Shown: positions 1 through 11,300 of the stretch, in pieces
How positions within the stretch are numbered: the first letter of the stretch is position 1
Layout: the number at the start of each line of letters is the position of its first letter
DNA from: Incurvaria masculella
Lineage: Eukaryota > Arthropoda > Insecta > Lepidoptera > Incurvariidae
Reading direction: 5' to 3'
DNA: 64,000 nucleotides
Assembly (NCBI GenBank): GCA_946894095.1
Contig: OX335644.1
Coordinates: 25,959,595 to 26,023,594 of the forward strand
Translations under genes and position numbers: made by a program
Notes under the pieces: model-generated
What the model was told of the DNA's origin: nothing
Seen by the model: only the letters and a program-made list of their open reading frames with translations
Databases searched by the model: none

Positions 1-87
1 ATTATATAAAGTTTTTATATATTTATATTTATATGTATATAAGTAGTTGGTATATTGTGTAAAATATTTGTTGTAGTAAATTCATTT

Positions 88-218
88 GTCTCTATAACTG
101 CCACTCGCACTACTGCTCACGATACCCAAAGGTAGACTGGTAGAGAATGCCCCTGGCATTAAGTTGTACCTTTTGCCCGAATTTTGAGTGCAATAAACAT
201 ATATAAATAAATAAATAA
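88..218 (+). repeat. LINE 3' tail (RTE/CR1-like)
   Basis: A short palindrome (AATGCCCCTGGCATT) is followed by a GCAATAAA-like stretch and an (ATAA)n tail. This layout is typical of the 3' ends of lepidopteran LINEs; no reverse-transcriptase frame remains. Positions 1-87 hold only AT-rich DNA. Confidence 0.45.
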
Positions 219-404
219 GAGCGGCTTGCAGCCTAGTGGCGCGGGGACTTGCCTAGCATACCAGATGTCTGGGTTCAAATCGTCGCCCCGATTGTGCACC
301 ACTATACTTTGCTTTCTGAGTTGGATAAGTGCATTTCGTCTCGAATGCGAGCTGCTTTATGGTTCGGAATCCATGTAAAACTGTAAGTCCCCTTCCCCGA
401 CTAG
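219..404 (+). repeat. tRNA-head SINE, 5' half
   Basis: The head has an A-box-like GCAGCCTAGTGGC and a B-box-like GGGTTCAAATC. The body then stops at TAGGTTATTTC, where a second copy begins in the opposite orientation. Confidence 0.7.
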
Positions 405-820
405 GTTATTTCATGCAACCTGACATGGATGGCTAATATCACACAACGACCGTTATTATATTAGACCAATACACCGAATTCCCGAAGGAATTAGGTGCCA
501 TGCCAGGACCTTCCCTTTATTGAACTAGCTATATTGAACTGGATGGAAAACACGGACAATTTTTCATTACCGCTTCAACCATATTTTCATCCAAAGCGGC
601 GGTACCAACCCGGGCGAGCTTAACCCTACCGCCTAGGAGGGGAAGGGGACCTACAGTTTAACATGGGTTCCGAACTATGGAACAGCTCGCATTCGTAACG
701 TAATGCACTTATCCAACTCAGAAAGAGAAAGAAAGCGGTGAATGTCCGGGCGAGGATTCGAACCCAGACCTCTCGCAAGAAAGGCAAGTCCTCTAGTCTC
801 TAGACTATGAGCTGTATCGA
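405..820 (-). repeat. tRNA-head SINE, near full length, inverted
   Basis: On the minus strand the order is tRNA-like head (B box GGGTTCGAATCC), body with GTAAAACTGTAGGTCC-like text, and tail ending in GCCATCCATGTCAGG. It sits tail to tail with the preceding partial copy. Confidence 0.7.
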
Positions 821-1403
821 GTTAAATATCAGCGATAGACAAATTTGTGTTCATTTAAGTATAATTTTTTTTTTTATAAAAGCCTTAAAGTTTTCATTTG
901 AACAATAATTCATGAATACCTGTACAAAAAATCTAACCTATAATTATTTTTGCATCATGTAGTTTGTGTTTCCAAAGAAGCTTTAAGTTACAAGCAGCTA
1001 ATATATATAACAAGTTACCCATTGAGTTACAAAGAGAAGAAAATGACAAACAATCCAATCAAAACCTGCATAAATGGCTGCTCACAAAAACTTTTTGCAA
1101 GAAAAAAAATAAGTAATATTTTAATTATGTGCCGTGTATATTCAGTATCGTTAATTATATAACGTGCCTGACTTTAGTATTATACTTTCGGATATTTTAT
1201 TTTTTTATAGTGATTTATTCATTTATGATTGAATGATGTTAATTTGAATGTTTAATCCATAATGTTAATTGTTTTATTGAATTTATTACTTTGCCTCAAT
1301 TAAATTTTATTTATCAATTTGAATGCTTACATTTTGTAGAATTATATACCTACCTGTGTATAAACTTTGACGATGTGATAGATGTGTACATAACTAAAAA
1401 TCA

Positions 1404-1452
1404 CAAATAAACTTTTTGAATCTTTTGAATCTTTGAATCTTTGAATCTTTGT
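1404..1452 (+). repeat. (GAATCTTT)n retroposon tail
   Basis: AATAAACTTTTTGAATC is followed by about four GAATCTTT units. Short tandem tails like this mark the 3' ends of some insect LINEs; the preceding ~150 bp is AT-rich and could be a 3' UTR remnant. Confidence 0.4.
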
Positions 1453-1506
1453 ACCAACATTTTTAAATAGGGTATAACAATATTCATAGCATGTAGGTAA
1501 AATCGT

Positions 1507-1628
1507 AAGAGCGGAGGGCCTCGTAGCACACCCAGGACATACGTAGCACTGCTACGTCTGACGTAGCACCACTACGACTTATGCACTGCTACGCCCTGCG
1601 CGCGTAGCACGGCGTAGCAGTGCTACGT
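1507..1628. repeat. Cluster of GTAGC/GCTAC palindromes
   Basis: CGTAGCACTGCTACG and related self-complementary words recur at least five times in 120 bp. The patch is GC-rich inside AT-rich DNA, so it is probably the structured end of a transposon; the family is unknown to me. Confidence 0.4.
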
Positions 1629-2094
1629 AAGGGTTCACTTATAACTGTTTTTGCTCAGCAAGAAAAAAAATTGATTGGATTTTTACACGCTTTTTACGAT
1701 GTATTCTTGTCTTAAAAAATATTATTTGATGAAGTATATCACAAATATAAGAATCCATGGGCTGGAGATTTAGTGTATCTCTCAAATTCCTGCTCTATTC
1801 CATGGTGTAAGCCTGCGGAACCAATGATCATAGCGATTTTTCGAATACTGATTTGTAACTTGTAACAGGTCGCATTTCTCAACCGATTCTCGTGAAATCT
1901 CATGGGCAAGTTCGATAATTATATATATTTGATTTAAAGGAATATGACATGCATGTATGTATAATCGACGTGAAGCAAGGACATTTCATTTCATTTCATT
2001 TGATTTGGGTTTTTTTGGTATACAATTATACACTTAGACACGTCAAATAAGGTACATAATAAAATCAAGATAAAAATTAATTAAACACATTAAT

Positions 2095-2230
2095 TAAAGA
2101 AAGATCCATGTAAAAGGAACTACTTTACGAATATACTGCAAGGCTGGACCAGAACCAGCAAAACATACCATTCGCGGGTATTGTGTCTAACCAATTTCGC
2201 CACCTGCTCTATACCCATCATTTGGAATTA
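2095..2230 (+). repeat. Dispersed repeat (CTGGACCAGAACC type)
   Basis: The text around AAGGCTGGACCAGAACC and ATTCGCGGGTATTGTG recurs in degenerate form near 7790-7905 and inverted near 38395-38460. Confidence 0.4.
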
Positions 2231-2495
2231 CCCTACAGTCCCCCTTCCCGTAAACAACGCCTCCTACTAACACAGTATTTAAGATTATACCTACTGTCGA
2301 TTATACAAACATGCATGTCACATTCCCTGGAATAAGCGACGTACATGCTTGGTACGAAAAAGTATATTTACTTAGATTTTATTTAGTCAAGCCAGTTTTT
2401 GGAAAGAATAAGACAGTTTCGCGAGATCTACAGCTCAGAGAGCTGCGAGTCTATTTAGAGCAGGTTATCCCTAATTTTGCCAAACTCAATAATTG

Positions 2496-3113
2496 GAGCG
2501 GCTCGTAGCCTAGTGGCGCGGGGACTGGCCTAGCGTACCAGAGGCATGGGTTCAATACCGGGTACCATACTCGACGGACCATACTCTGAGATATTAAATG
2601 AATAATATTTTTTATTCTAATATTTCTATTATTATTGTTATTCATAGAAAACTAGGACAGACGTTATGATAAATGTATTCGAATGATACGGTTACGAGTC
2701 AATTACATATTATTCAGTACAGATAACAATAAATTTATTGATTGTAATGTAATTAATTAATTTTTATTATGATACCGACATGCACCACTGTCTTTCTCTT
2801 TCCGAGTTCGATAAGTGCATTTCGTCACTAATGCGAGCTGCTCCATGGTTCGGAATCCATGTAAAACTGTAGATCCCCTTCCCCTACTAGGTGGTAGGGT
2901 TTAAGCCCGCCCGGTTTGGTACCATCGCATTGGTTGAAAAGATGGTCGAAGCGGCAATGAAAAATTGTCCGTGTTTTCCATCCAGTTCAATGTAGCCGTG
3001 CTCATTAAGGGAAGGTCCTGGCATGGCACCTAATTCCTTCGGGAATGTGGTGTATTGGGCTAATATCATAACGGTAGTTGTGTGGTATTAGCCATCCATG
3101 ACAGGTCGCATAA
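2496..3113 (+). repeat. tRNA-head SINE split by an insertion
   Basis: The head starts AGCGGCTCGTAGCCTAGTGG and reaches the B box GGGTTCAATACC at about 2559. The SINE resumes at 2777 with GACATGCACCACTG and runs to the GCATAAAAAAAA tail. The 217 bp between are listed as a separate insertion. Confidence 0.8.
2560..2776. mobile_element. AT-rich insertion inside a SINE, 5 bp TSD
   Basis: ATACC occurs at 2555-2559 and again at 2772-2776, flanking an AT-rich segment absent from other SINE copies. It looks like a small non-autonomous element; no coding capacity. Confidence 0.5.
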
Positions 3114-3261
3114 AAAAAATGCACTTTACATTGAAACAATACAACACAAAGGAGATGACCAACCCGAGATCCCTTAACTAGATAGGTTTACTTTTCTTTA
3201 AGTAACTGGACATCATTGGCTAATAACGAACTAACCGTCAGATATTAGCCTAGCACACCAC

Positions 3262-3572
3262 ATGGGAACTAGGTGCCATGCCAGGACCTTACTTATATTG
3301 CTCGGCTACATTGAACTAGATGGAAAACACGGACAATTTTCATTGCCACTTCGACCATCGTTCATTCAATGCGATGGTGCCAACCCGGGCGGGATTAACC
3401 CAACCGCCTGGTAAGTAAGGAAGGAGACCTACAGTTTTAGGTGAAATCCGAACAACGGCCAGCCTCTACGGTTGAAAATGATCACCCATCCAGAACCTAA
3501 CCGCGCTGAGAGGTGCTTCCCCATATTATCGATTCGTAAGGCTTCGCACACTGAGCTACCGAGGCTGACAAA
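3262..3572 (-). repeat. 5S-head SINE, degenerate
   Basis: On the minus strand the head reads GTCAGCCTCGGTAGCTCAG, then a decayed 5S-like part with TGGATGGGTGATC, then the shared SINE body. Confidence 0.65.
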
Positions 3573-3639
3573 AATTAATAAGTTTTAATAGTAATGCCTA
3601 ACTTGAATCTAGATCGACCTAAGAATTTGATCTAAGTTC

Positions 3640-3780
3640 CACTTACCCCTGTTTTCACCACCTCTAGTTACCTGAAATCCGATAGTAAACTTTCGGCTAC
3701 ATTGCATATTTGTATGATGTAACCGAAAGATAACTTTGGGATTTTTGTAGCTGGAGGTGGTGGAACCGGGCGTTAATGAT
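3640..3780. repeat. Small MITE with inverted ends
   Basis: TTTTCACCACCTCTAGTTACC at one end pairs with GTAGCTGGAGGTGGTGGAA at the other, and ACCGAAAG/CTTTCGG words pair inside. A second copy lies inverted at 39600-39735. Confidence 0.5.
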
Positions 3781-3838
3781 TCAACGCGTTCCTGAGAAGG
3801 GTCTCTTCCACCAAGTACTGATTAGGTTAATCCTCACA

Positions 3839-4212
3839 TTAAGGTCGGCCCGTAAGCACCTGAAAATTTCGCCTCCCATACAAAGGTAGTTTACTAATCA
3901 TTTGAAAACCAATGTTCCAACTTACTGGATATTTGGTATCTAATATTAGGCTACAAATATCTGTGTCTGCATGTCTTTGTTTTTTCGATAAATGTATTCT
4001 GGGTCAAACCACAGAGAAAACAAAATTCGTATGAATATTTTCTTCTTGCTTTCATTTCATTCGGTTTGGATTTTTCAAAAATACAAAAGCGTGCAGACAC
4101 AGATATTTGTTACCTGATATTAGATATTAAATATCAATTTAATTGGAATAGCGGTTTCCAAATTATTAGTAAACTACGTTTGTATGGGGAGCATAGCTTA
4201 CGGGCCGTTAGG
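3839..4212 (+). repeat. TTAA-1 MITE
   Basis: It starts TTAAGGTCGGCCCGTAAGC and ends GCTTACGGGCCGTTAGGG. The halves are largely inverted: AATATCTGTGTCTGCATG on the left pairs with TGCAGACACAGATATTTG on the right. The right TTAA is lost. Confidence 0.75.
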
Positions 4213-4234
4213 GTCACAAAGATAAAGTAATTTT

Positions 4235-4522
4235 TTTCGGGTTTACCCAAAGGGTGCCAACGGAACCCTATCACTAAGAATTCGATGTGCGTCCGTCCAT
4301 TCGTCTGTCAACTGGCTGTATCTCGTGAACCGTAATACGTGGACAGCTGCAATTGTCACAGAATGTGTATTACCATTGCCGCTATAACAACTAATAGTAA
4401 ACATGAATATAAATAAAATGGGAGATACTCCATACGAGGGACGTGATTTTTTTGTTTTTGAATATGTTATCATGGTGCGAAACCCTTCGTCTACTAGTCC
4501 GACTCGCACTTGACCGGTTCTC
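4235..4522 (-). repeat. GTTCCG element
   Basis: It has the family's diagnostic ends (CCAAAGGGTGCCAACGGAAC and GTCCGACTCGCACTTGACCG) and the CGTCCGTCC stretch near 4290. Confidence 0.75.
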
Positions 4523-4587
4523 CTTTTGAGGAACGAAACCATAAAAAACTCAAATGTGATTTAAACTGGTATATACTCGTATCTGGG

Positions 4588-4704
4588 CGTGTATTCTTGG
4601 CATTCAGTCATTGCGGATTCAGTAGAGTTAACAGTAATGTCAAAGTAAATTCTTCTTCTGTTAACTCTACTGAATCCGCAATGACTGAATGCCAAGAATA
4701 CACG
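4588..4704. repeat. Perfect 47 bp inverted repeat, 23 bp loop
   Basis: 4588-4634 is the exact reverse complement of 4658-4704 (arm begins CGTGTATTCTTGGCATTCAG). The loop is 4635-4657. A transcript in either direction would fold into a perfect hairpin. Confidence 0.85.
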
Positions 4705-4954
4705 TCCTGGTACGGTTTTCAAACGAAAATTAAGCGAGCCACCGCCGATATTGGCAAGACATTGAAAGGGCGGTGGTATGACTTAAATAAACACGTCTGA
4801 AGAGCACACGACATGGAAATGTCTTTATTCGTTCAAATATTTCGTGCTATGTTCAGTACATTTTTGTCGTCACTTCGTGTGAAGTTTGGCGTAATGATCT
4901 TTAAACTTTGAATTTTTATATTAAAACGCACGTTACATACACATACAGAGAGGC

Positions 4955-5166
4955 AGTCCGAGTTCTCACTCAATTTGCTTTTACGGAACTTCGGAGTTAC
5001 GTAAAAGTTGTCCGTGTTTTCCATCCAGTTCAATGTAGCCGTGCTCACAAAGGGAAGGTCCTGGCATGGCACCAAATTCCCTCGGGAATGTGGTGTATTG
5101 GGCTAATATCATAACGGTAGTTGTGTGGTATTAGCCATCCATGTCGGGTCGCATAAAAAAAAACAC
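4955..5166 (+). repeat. CTCAC MITE fragment fused to a SINE tail
   Basis: 4955-5006 resembles the left end of the CTCAC MITE (GAGTTCTCACTCAATTTGC). It runs directly into the 3' third of a tRNA-head SINE, which ends GGGTCGCATAAAAAA. Confidence 0.55.
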
Positions 5167-5474
5167 GCTGCGCTGTCGCCTACAATATTAGAATAACAGA
5201 GCTGAATTATCTGCTTGCTGAATTATTGATCGTAGAGGACTGCGGTGAATACAGAAATAAAGGATGCAAAAATAAAGATTCGTAGATCACATCCTTAAGT
5301 TTAGTTACTCTTTCAATATTTGTTTTTATTGAAAAAATTTAAGTTCCGAAAAGCTCATCAGAATTATTCATGGGGTAGAGTTGTGCCATCTACGATTTCC
5401 CTGTAAACATCCTGCCTTACTTAACTTGATTTCTTTATTATTCAATATGACGGATTTGATTCGAAAGTCTTCGT
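5167..5474. other. Unassigned spacer
   Basis: No coding exon or recognisable repeat seen. Confidence 0.4.
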
Positions 5475-5773
5475 TTTTAGGGTTCCGTACCCAAAGGGTG
5501 AAAACGGAACCCTATTACTAAGCCTCCGCTGTCCGTCCGTCCGTCTGTCCGTCTGTCACAGGGCTGTATCTCAGTAACCGTAATAGATAGACAGCTGAAA
5601 TTTTCACAGAGTGTGTATTTATTTTGCCGCTATAACAACAAATAGGTAAGATTAAGAAATAATTAAAATTAAAGGGGGTCTCCATACAAAAAACGTGATT
5701 GTTTTGTATACATTTTTTACGATGGTACGGAACCCTTCGTGTGCGAGTCCGACTCGCACTTGGCCGGTTTTTA
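5475..5773 (-). repeat. GTTCCG element, full length
   Basis: Both ends are complete: TTAGGGTTCCGTACCCAAAG and CGACTCGCACTTGGCCGGTT. The CCGTCCGTCCGTCTGTCCG stretch is inside. Confidence 0.85.
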
Positions 5774-6705
5774 CAAGCTTTTATTTAACTTGACATTTTA
5801 GTTCGTTGGTGTGTTTGGGTCAAATATTGTAAGTAACTGAATTTGATCAAGTTATCCTCCACCCATTGAGCTGAAATTTTGATTACAGGTTAAGTTTGGA
5901 TGACAATGCATGGTTAGATAGGTAACATTATTCACAATGCAATATGGCGGACTCCCAAGATCGGGGACCAGTAAATAAAATCATCAAATGAAATGGTTCT
6001 CTGAGCAGACGAACAATAAAAATACGTCACACAATATTCAAAATGGTGGACGCACCAAGATATCGGATAAAATGTAATTATTTGCCATCGCAAATAAAAG
6101 GATTTGATAAATATTTTTATTAAATTTAGTATTTTTATTATAAAAAAAAACTTTTATTCAATGTTTCGTTCGTACTAAATTTAAAATAATAATTTTATAC
6201 AAGGCCCATTTAGGCTAGTTAATCAAATAATTTTAGCAAATGCTTTAAGCGCAAAAAAAAAAAAAATTTGCACAACTGCTTGCATAAAAGCTTGTTTTTT
6301 TATGAAATTAAGAACTTGAATTGAATTTTTTTATGAAAAACTGATATGAATGGCTGTGCCGAGGGACAAGTTGTATGTTCTCAATGGTATGAACTCAACG
6401 ATAAAACGACAATCACAAGCAGCGTTACGAGAAATCAGTGCCACCGCAGCTTCTACCTCTCCCCTGCTGTCACCTCATCCGAGCGTTATAACTAGCATAT
6501 AGAATGTTACGCACGTGCCTACCCCCTATCCCCCTTATGTACCTGCTGTGTTCTCTTTAACCACTACTGTTCTTTTGAAGGGACACGATACTTGGGCATT
6601 CTCCTCAGCTGCCAATGCCACCGCGTACCTAACTATTCCCCTCAACCGATCTCCATTTTCTGTGTCGCTTGAAAATTGTATAAACTCAGCGAAGAAGTTT
6701 TACTT
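5774..6705. other. Unassigned AT-rich spacer
   Basis: It contains two ATGGCGGA/ATGGTGGA words near 5945 and 6053, and a C-rich patch near 6440-6560 whose reading frames have no splice or homology support. No gene called. Confidence 0.4.
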
Positions 6706-6994
6706 AAAAAAAACCGGCCAGGTGCGAGTCGGACTCGCACACGAAGGGTTCCGTACCATCACACAAAAAATCACGTTTTTTGTATAGGTGTATACCCTTT
6801 AATTTTTATTATTTTTTTAATGTTACCTATTTGTTGTTATAGCGGCAAAATAAATACACAGTCTGTGAACATTTCAGCTGCCTACCTATTACGGTTCATG
6901 AGATACAGCCCTGTGACAGACGGACGGACGGACGGACAGCGGAGTCTTAGTAATAGGGTTCCGTTGGCACCATTTGGGTACGGAACCCTAAAAA
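6706..6994 (+). repeat. GTTCCG element, full length
   Basis: It runs from AAAACCGGCCAGGTGCGAG to GGGTACGGAACCCTA with ACGGACGGACGGAC inside. Long open frames across it are a property of the repeat, not a gene. Confidence 0.85.
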
Positions 6995-8160
6995 CTAGGT
7001 ACGCAAGCGAACTCCAATGGGCATGGGATAAACCGCGAAACCCCTCCAGTTTATTTAGCGAGCGAGTGTACCGTACTGGTCAACAGGCTCCGTGGCTTGT
7101 ACCACGACTAGATAAAACTTGATAATTGAATAAATTACAATAATTTACGACTTCAAAGATATAGACCGCTACGTCGCGCTACACCTCAGATAAGCTTGGG
7201 CGGTGCACGGTGGCTCAAAAATAGCTTAGATTTGTTTTTATTGAATTGAAGAATTTCAAAATAAAAAAGACTATAATTTATTGCACAATCACTTATTATA
7301 GTACAAAACAAACGGTGAACTAACGGTACTTAATATATATACGGCAATAGAGTTTCATATTTTCGCGAGGACATAGATTGAAAATTTGTAATGGGATAGA
7401 ATTAGGCTCAAATAAAACTTGAAAAAGAAGCACTATGAAACTTATTACCACAAATATATATTTATAACCCTTGTAACTCTATTTTATTATAGTTGACCTT
7501 ATTTTTAAGGTTCAGGTAGCAGGATTTTCCCATTGTTTCAACCTATGGTGAAGTTTTTTTTAATATAGTTATAGCTGACTGTATTGTGCTCTCTATTACT
7601 ATTGTCAGTGTAGATTTTCCAGATTGTGCGAAGGCGGCGTAAAGAAAGTGCCCACCAGTAAGACATTTCTTCTGATTTTTTTTAAAATAAAATCTTCTTT
7701 GTCTTTCAATCAAGTACATACGTCGTTTTGTTCAAGCGATATGATACTTATATGGAATCACCGGGAATGAAGGACACATTAATTAAAGAACCCCCTGTAT
7801 AAAATAACCATTTTGTAAGTACTTTAGAATTACTTCATGAAAATACTGCAACGCTGGACCAGTAAAGGCAGTGCGTCTACTAATTTCCTCAACCAGCTCT
7901 CTGGTAATCAGCTTCAACGTTTGCATGGATTCCGTTACGTAGAACAGCTCGCATTCGTGATTAAATTCATTTATCCAACTAAGTGGTGCATGAATGTGGG
8001 ATGAGATCGAACCCATGAATTCTGGCATTGAGCGACGAACCGCTCTTATATTAATACATACAGTTACATAAAAACAAACAATAAAAAAGGTGTGGAAATC
8101 ACTTAGAATTTATTAGAATTCATATATTTTTCGGGACACCCTATGTTGCAAAATTTTCCC
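6995..8160. other. Unassigned spacer upstream of the 8.2 kb promoter
   Basis: The stretch near 7783-7905 is a degenerate copy of the 2095-2230 repeat. 7905-8040 resembles a decayed SINE body and inverted head. No coding exon seen. Confidence 0.4.
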
Positions 8161-8171
8161 CGATAGAAGCC

Positions 8172-8265
8172 TATAAAAGACGAACTTCCGATATCACTCG
8201 TTCACTATCATAAAGCTTGCTTACGGGAAAATTCTCGCTCACATCCGACAGTCGAACAGTTCACA
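8172..8265 (+). promoter_or_regulatory. TATA promoter and 5' UTR of the signal-peptide exon
   Basis: TATAAAA lies at 8172-8178, and TCACT initiator-like words follow at 8194 and 8202, the latter at the usual ~30 bp spacing. The inferred leader runs to the ATG at 8266 with no intervening ATG. Confidence 0.5.
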
Positions 8266-8302
8266 ATGAAGTTAACCACAGTTATTTCTTTAGTGTTAGT
8301 TG
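8266..8302 (+). CDS. Signal-peptide exon, candidate trissin exon 1
   Basis: ATG AAG TTA ... GTT G, then donor GTAAGT at 8303. It encodes 12 residues (MKLTTVISLVLV) plus the first base of a Gly codon, so it ends in phase 1. This is the N-terminal half of a signal peptide, a split common in insect secreted proteins. Trissin exon 2 starts in the matching phase and supplies exactly the missing second half (GGALWAEA). No other second-half candidate was seen between 8.3 and 17.2 kb. It could still belong to a different secreted-protein gene, such as a cuticle protein, whose next exon I failed to see. Confidence 0.5.
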
Positions 8303-11300
8303 GTAAGTCACTGAGATTTTATTCATAGCATGAAATGGTGAGATTCTGCAGCCTACTTAATAAAAAAAATACAAAATAAAAAATCCTAATTTAAAAATGC
8401 GAAAGTGAGTTTGCTACGCTGTCACGATTAAACCACTGAACGGATATTAATGAAATTTGGCTAGTAGATAGATTATATCCTGGGGGATTTTTTTAAAAAC
8501 AATGTTTAAGGGGGTAAACTAGGGGATGAAAATGTATACTATAGTTCCTAATTAAAACTTTTTCAAGTCAGGAATATGAAAACTTATATTCATCTTTCGG
8601 TAATACTCGAGAACCACTTATCCTATTTCGATTCTAAATAAATCGACCTATGGTTAAGATTTTTCCCGCAGCTTTAGGGCTACTTGCCATCACGCTAAAT
8701 TACCCGAGCGGTGACTAGTGGGATGAAATGCTGACAACTAGAGAACGATTGACTAATTTTATATTCTGATTCTACGTATAACTTATAGGCTACATTACAT
8801 CACGCTCAAATTGCCAGAGGGGTAAGCTTGTCATAACTTGCTAACCGATCACCTTATTTATATTTTTAATATCTACGTTTAGAATTCTAGGCGCGGTTGG
8901 GTTCCAAATGATTCCGATGACCGTTTTCGAAGTTAAGGCTAGCTGTGGACCACAGCTGGAATACCAACAGCCTGTGGTTCGTATTCACGTAAAACTTTAG
9001 GTCTTTCCTTACTTGCTTGGGTTAATGCCTGGGTTGGTACGGTCGTACAATCATATTTGTGCCAGAGTTCCAGAAGCTGTACTGAACCAAGTCGGCAGAG
9101 GTTGCGTCACAAACACACACACGTCACAAGCCTGCGTCTTTTGACCTATTTCGTGTTTGGTACATGGTTTGACTGTGTCCAACTACTGCGATAGTGAAAT
9201 CATTCCGAAGTGCGTGCGAATTCGAAGAATCCCAGGACATCGCGAAATCGAAGCAAATTCTGCGAACTATTCCACGAAGAGTTTTTTAAGATTAGGCGGT
9301 GAGAAAAGCCAAACACATCTTACGCTTAGCGAGGCACCATACCAGCGGATTTTCGGACTATCGCAGAGGACACCCGAGAGATGAGTTTGAAAAACGGTTC
9401 GTTCCCAAAAGCCTAATGTCAACAACATGGGGGTGCTCTGATTTTCTGCGGCGGGTGCTCCGGATATTTCTTGGATGAGGAGGAACAAGGGATGCAAGTT
9501 CCATAGCGCAACGTCCATTGCAGTACCTGTGACTGAGCGTCCCTGCAATCGGTCTGTGGCTAAGGGAATCCAACGAAGCGTCCTGTTACTCAAACAGCTC
9601 ATACGAAATAATTACAGCCCATGATGAAGCTCCCAAATGTTCAAGAGCACGCCTTGCTTCTCATACTTGCGGTAAACATGAACAGTTACGCTGACGGCAG
9701 CAATGAGCATGGGGATATGTCAGGGATTGGAGGAGAAGAGACGCACAGCCCAGCGAGGCTCAACGTTCTGTGTTAAATAAGGTGGATACTGTTCTCGGGA
9801 AAGTAGCCAACTGGGGCCAGGAGGCCTCCTCGCCTTCAACGTCCGCAATGCCAAATGCTGCGTTTTCTCTGCCAAGGCAAAACCCTTTCCGCTCCGAGCA
9901 AGATTTCGAGGCATTGTCGAACCTTTCTCGGAGCAACTGGACGTGGTGAGCCGCAACATCTCTAAAGACGTGGGTTTTAGGCGTTTACTGGGGGTCCTAT
10001 ACCGTTGCAGAAGGTTACTTTGACCGGGAAAACTATTACTTATTTAGAAATGACAGATTAGGCCGGTGATAGAATACTGTAGCCACATATGGGAAGGTGG
10101 TCCCCAGTACCTGCACGCCTTAAGGTGCTAGGACTAGACAACTACTCGCGCGATACAAATGCACCTTTAAACAAATGTAATAATATGTAGAGGAACGCCT
10201 CAGCAAGTCCAAATAGAACTCCTGACAGATAATGGATTGTTAATGTTTGTTTATTGCATCATTTATTTAAATAATAATAAAAATAAAAAAGTTGATTTTT
10301 CATTTTAGAAATCTGAAAGTAATATGATTCCTAGATATAAGCAAAAACAGCATATATGCATAAACAAATAATTCCATTTGCTTATAGATTGCTACATTTA
10401 GTCAAAAAAGTTCGGAAATGGACACCGTTTCCGCAATGTATTTTGTATAGAAAAAGGAAACATACATTAACGAAAATAGGTTGATTCCTAGACAATGAAT
10501 CATATATTGTAAGAATTACACTTCTAATCTTCAAATTTAGTTAGTTAATTTGGGGCGCCTCGTCTTACTTTGCGATTTGGCTAGTACCAGGGCCTTAAGA
10601 GAATCCTTATACCTAGTAAACATGTTCGACCAATTTTTGCGATTGAAACGAGATAACCAGAGCCCGAAGTCGCTTAGTAAGAGCAGCTAGGAATCAATCA
10701 TTCGAAATGTGACCAACCCTCATACCCTTCGTTAAAGAAATTTCAAAAAGTTAAGCATAAATTGGTAGATAAAGATAAAATTATATTTAAATCAACATAA
10801 GTTACGAGTAAGAATACGTTCTGACTTTATCATTTTTTCGATGCAAAAAATATCATTTTCTAAAATTTTTTTTAACTATATTGTATGCATGTTTATTTCT
10901 TATTCTCATTAATAAAGTTCAGGAACTTAGCGCAATCAAACATTGGCTAAATTCATAATCTCAAGACAGTGATACCTCGGGGTCGCCGACGAGGCGTACG
11001 GCACGGCGATGCATCGAGCGTTTCTCTGCTTATGGGATAGCGGGGCTCAACTCCCTATACAAACGGTGAAAGAAGATCACGTCCATATTTCTTGTCAGAG
11101 ATCCAAAATTCTACTCAAAATAGCTTTATTTGATCGAACTAGATGTCTGATGACCGTTAGCATTGTAAAATTGTGTTCGGTTTCTAAGTTATAAGGTCCG
11201 AAAGTTCGAATTTTTCGCGCGTTTTATACAATAACTTTGGAGGTGGATTACGCAATGATAAAGTAAGAAGCTCTTAAAAAGATTAGTCATCAAACATAGC

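Larger units (their letters stand above)
821..2094. other. AT-rich stretch without a gene
   Basis: No supported coding exon is visible; the only open frame, near 950-1160, has no splice or homology support. It contains the GAATCTTT microsatellite and the GTAGC palindrome cluster listed separately. Confidence 0.5.

Noticed and set aside
2311..2508. 65-codon frame ending ELRVYLEQVIPNFAKLNNW
   Set aside because: Its start lies in text shared with 38.77 kb, it ends in a SINE, and no acceptor or family was recognised; it could be a trapped exon but is unsupported.
4588..4704. miRNA precursor
   Set aside because: The stem is perfect over 47 bp with no bulges, unlike a conserved animal pre-miRNA; kept only as a hairpin finding.
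6676..7122. 148-codon plus-strand frame
   Set aside because: It reads through a GTTCCG element found in over ten other places; no family match in the tail.
9157..9602. Overlapping frames on both strands near 9.2-9.6 kb
   Set aside because: Part of the text recurs near 38.1 kb, and there are no splice borders; treated as repeat DNA.
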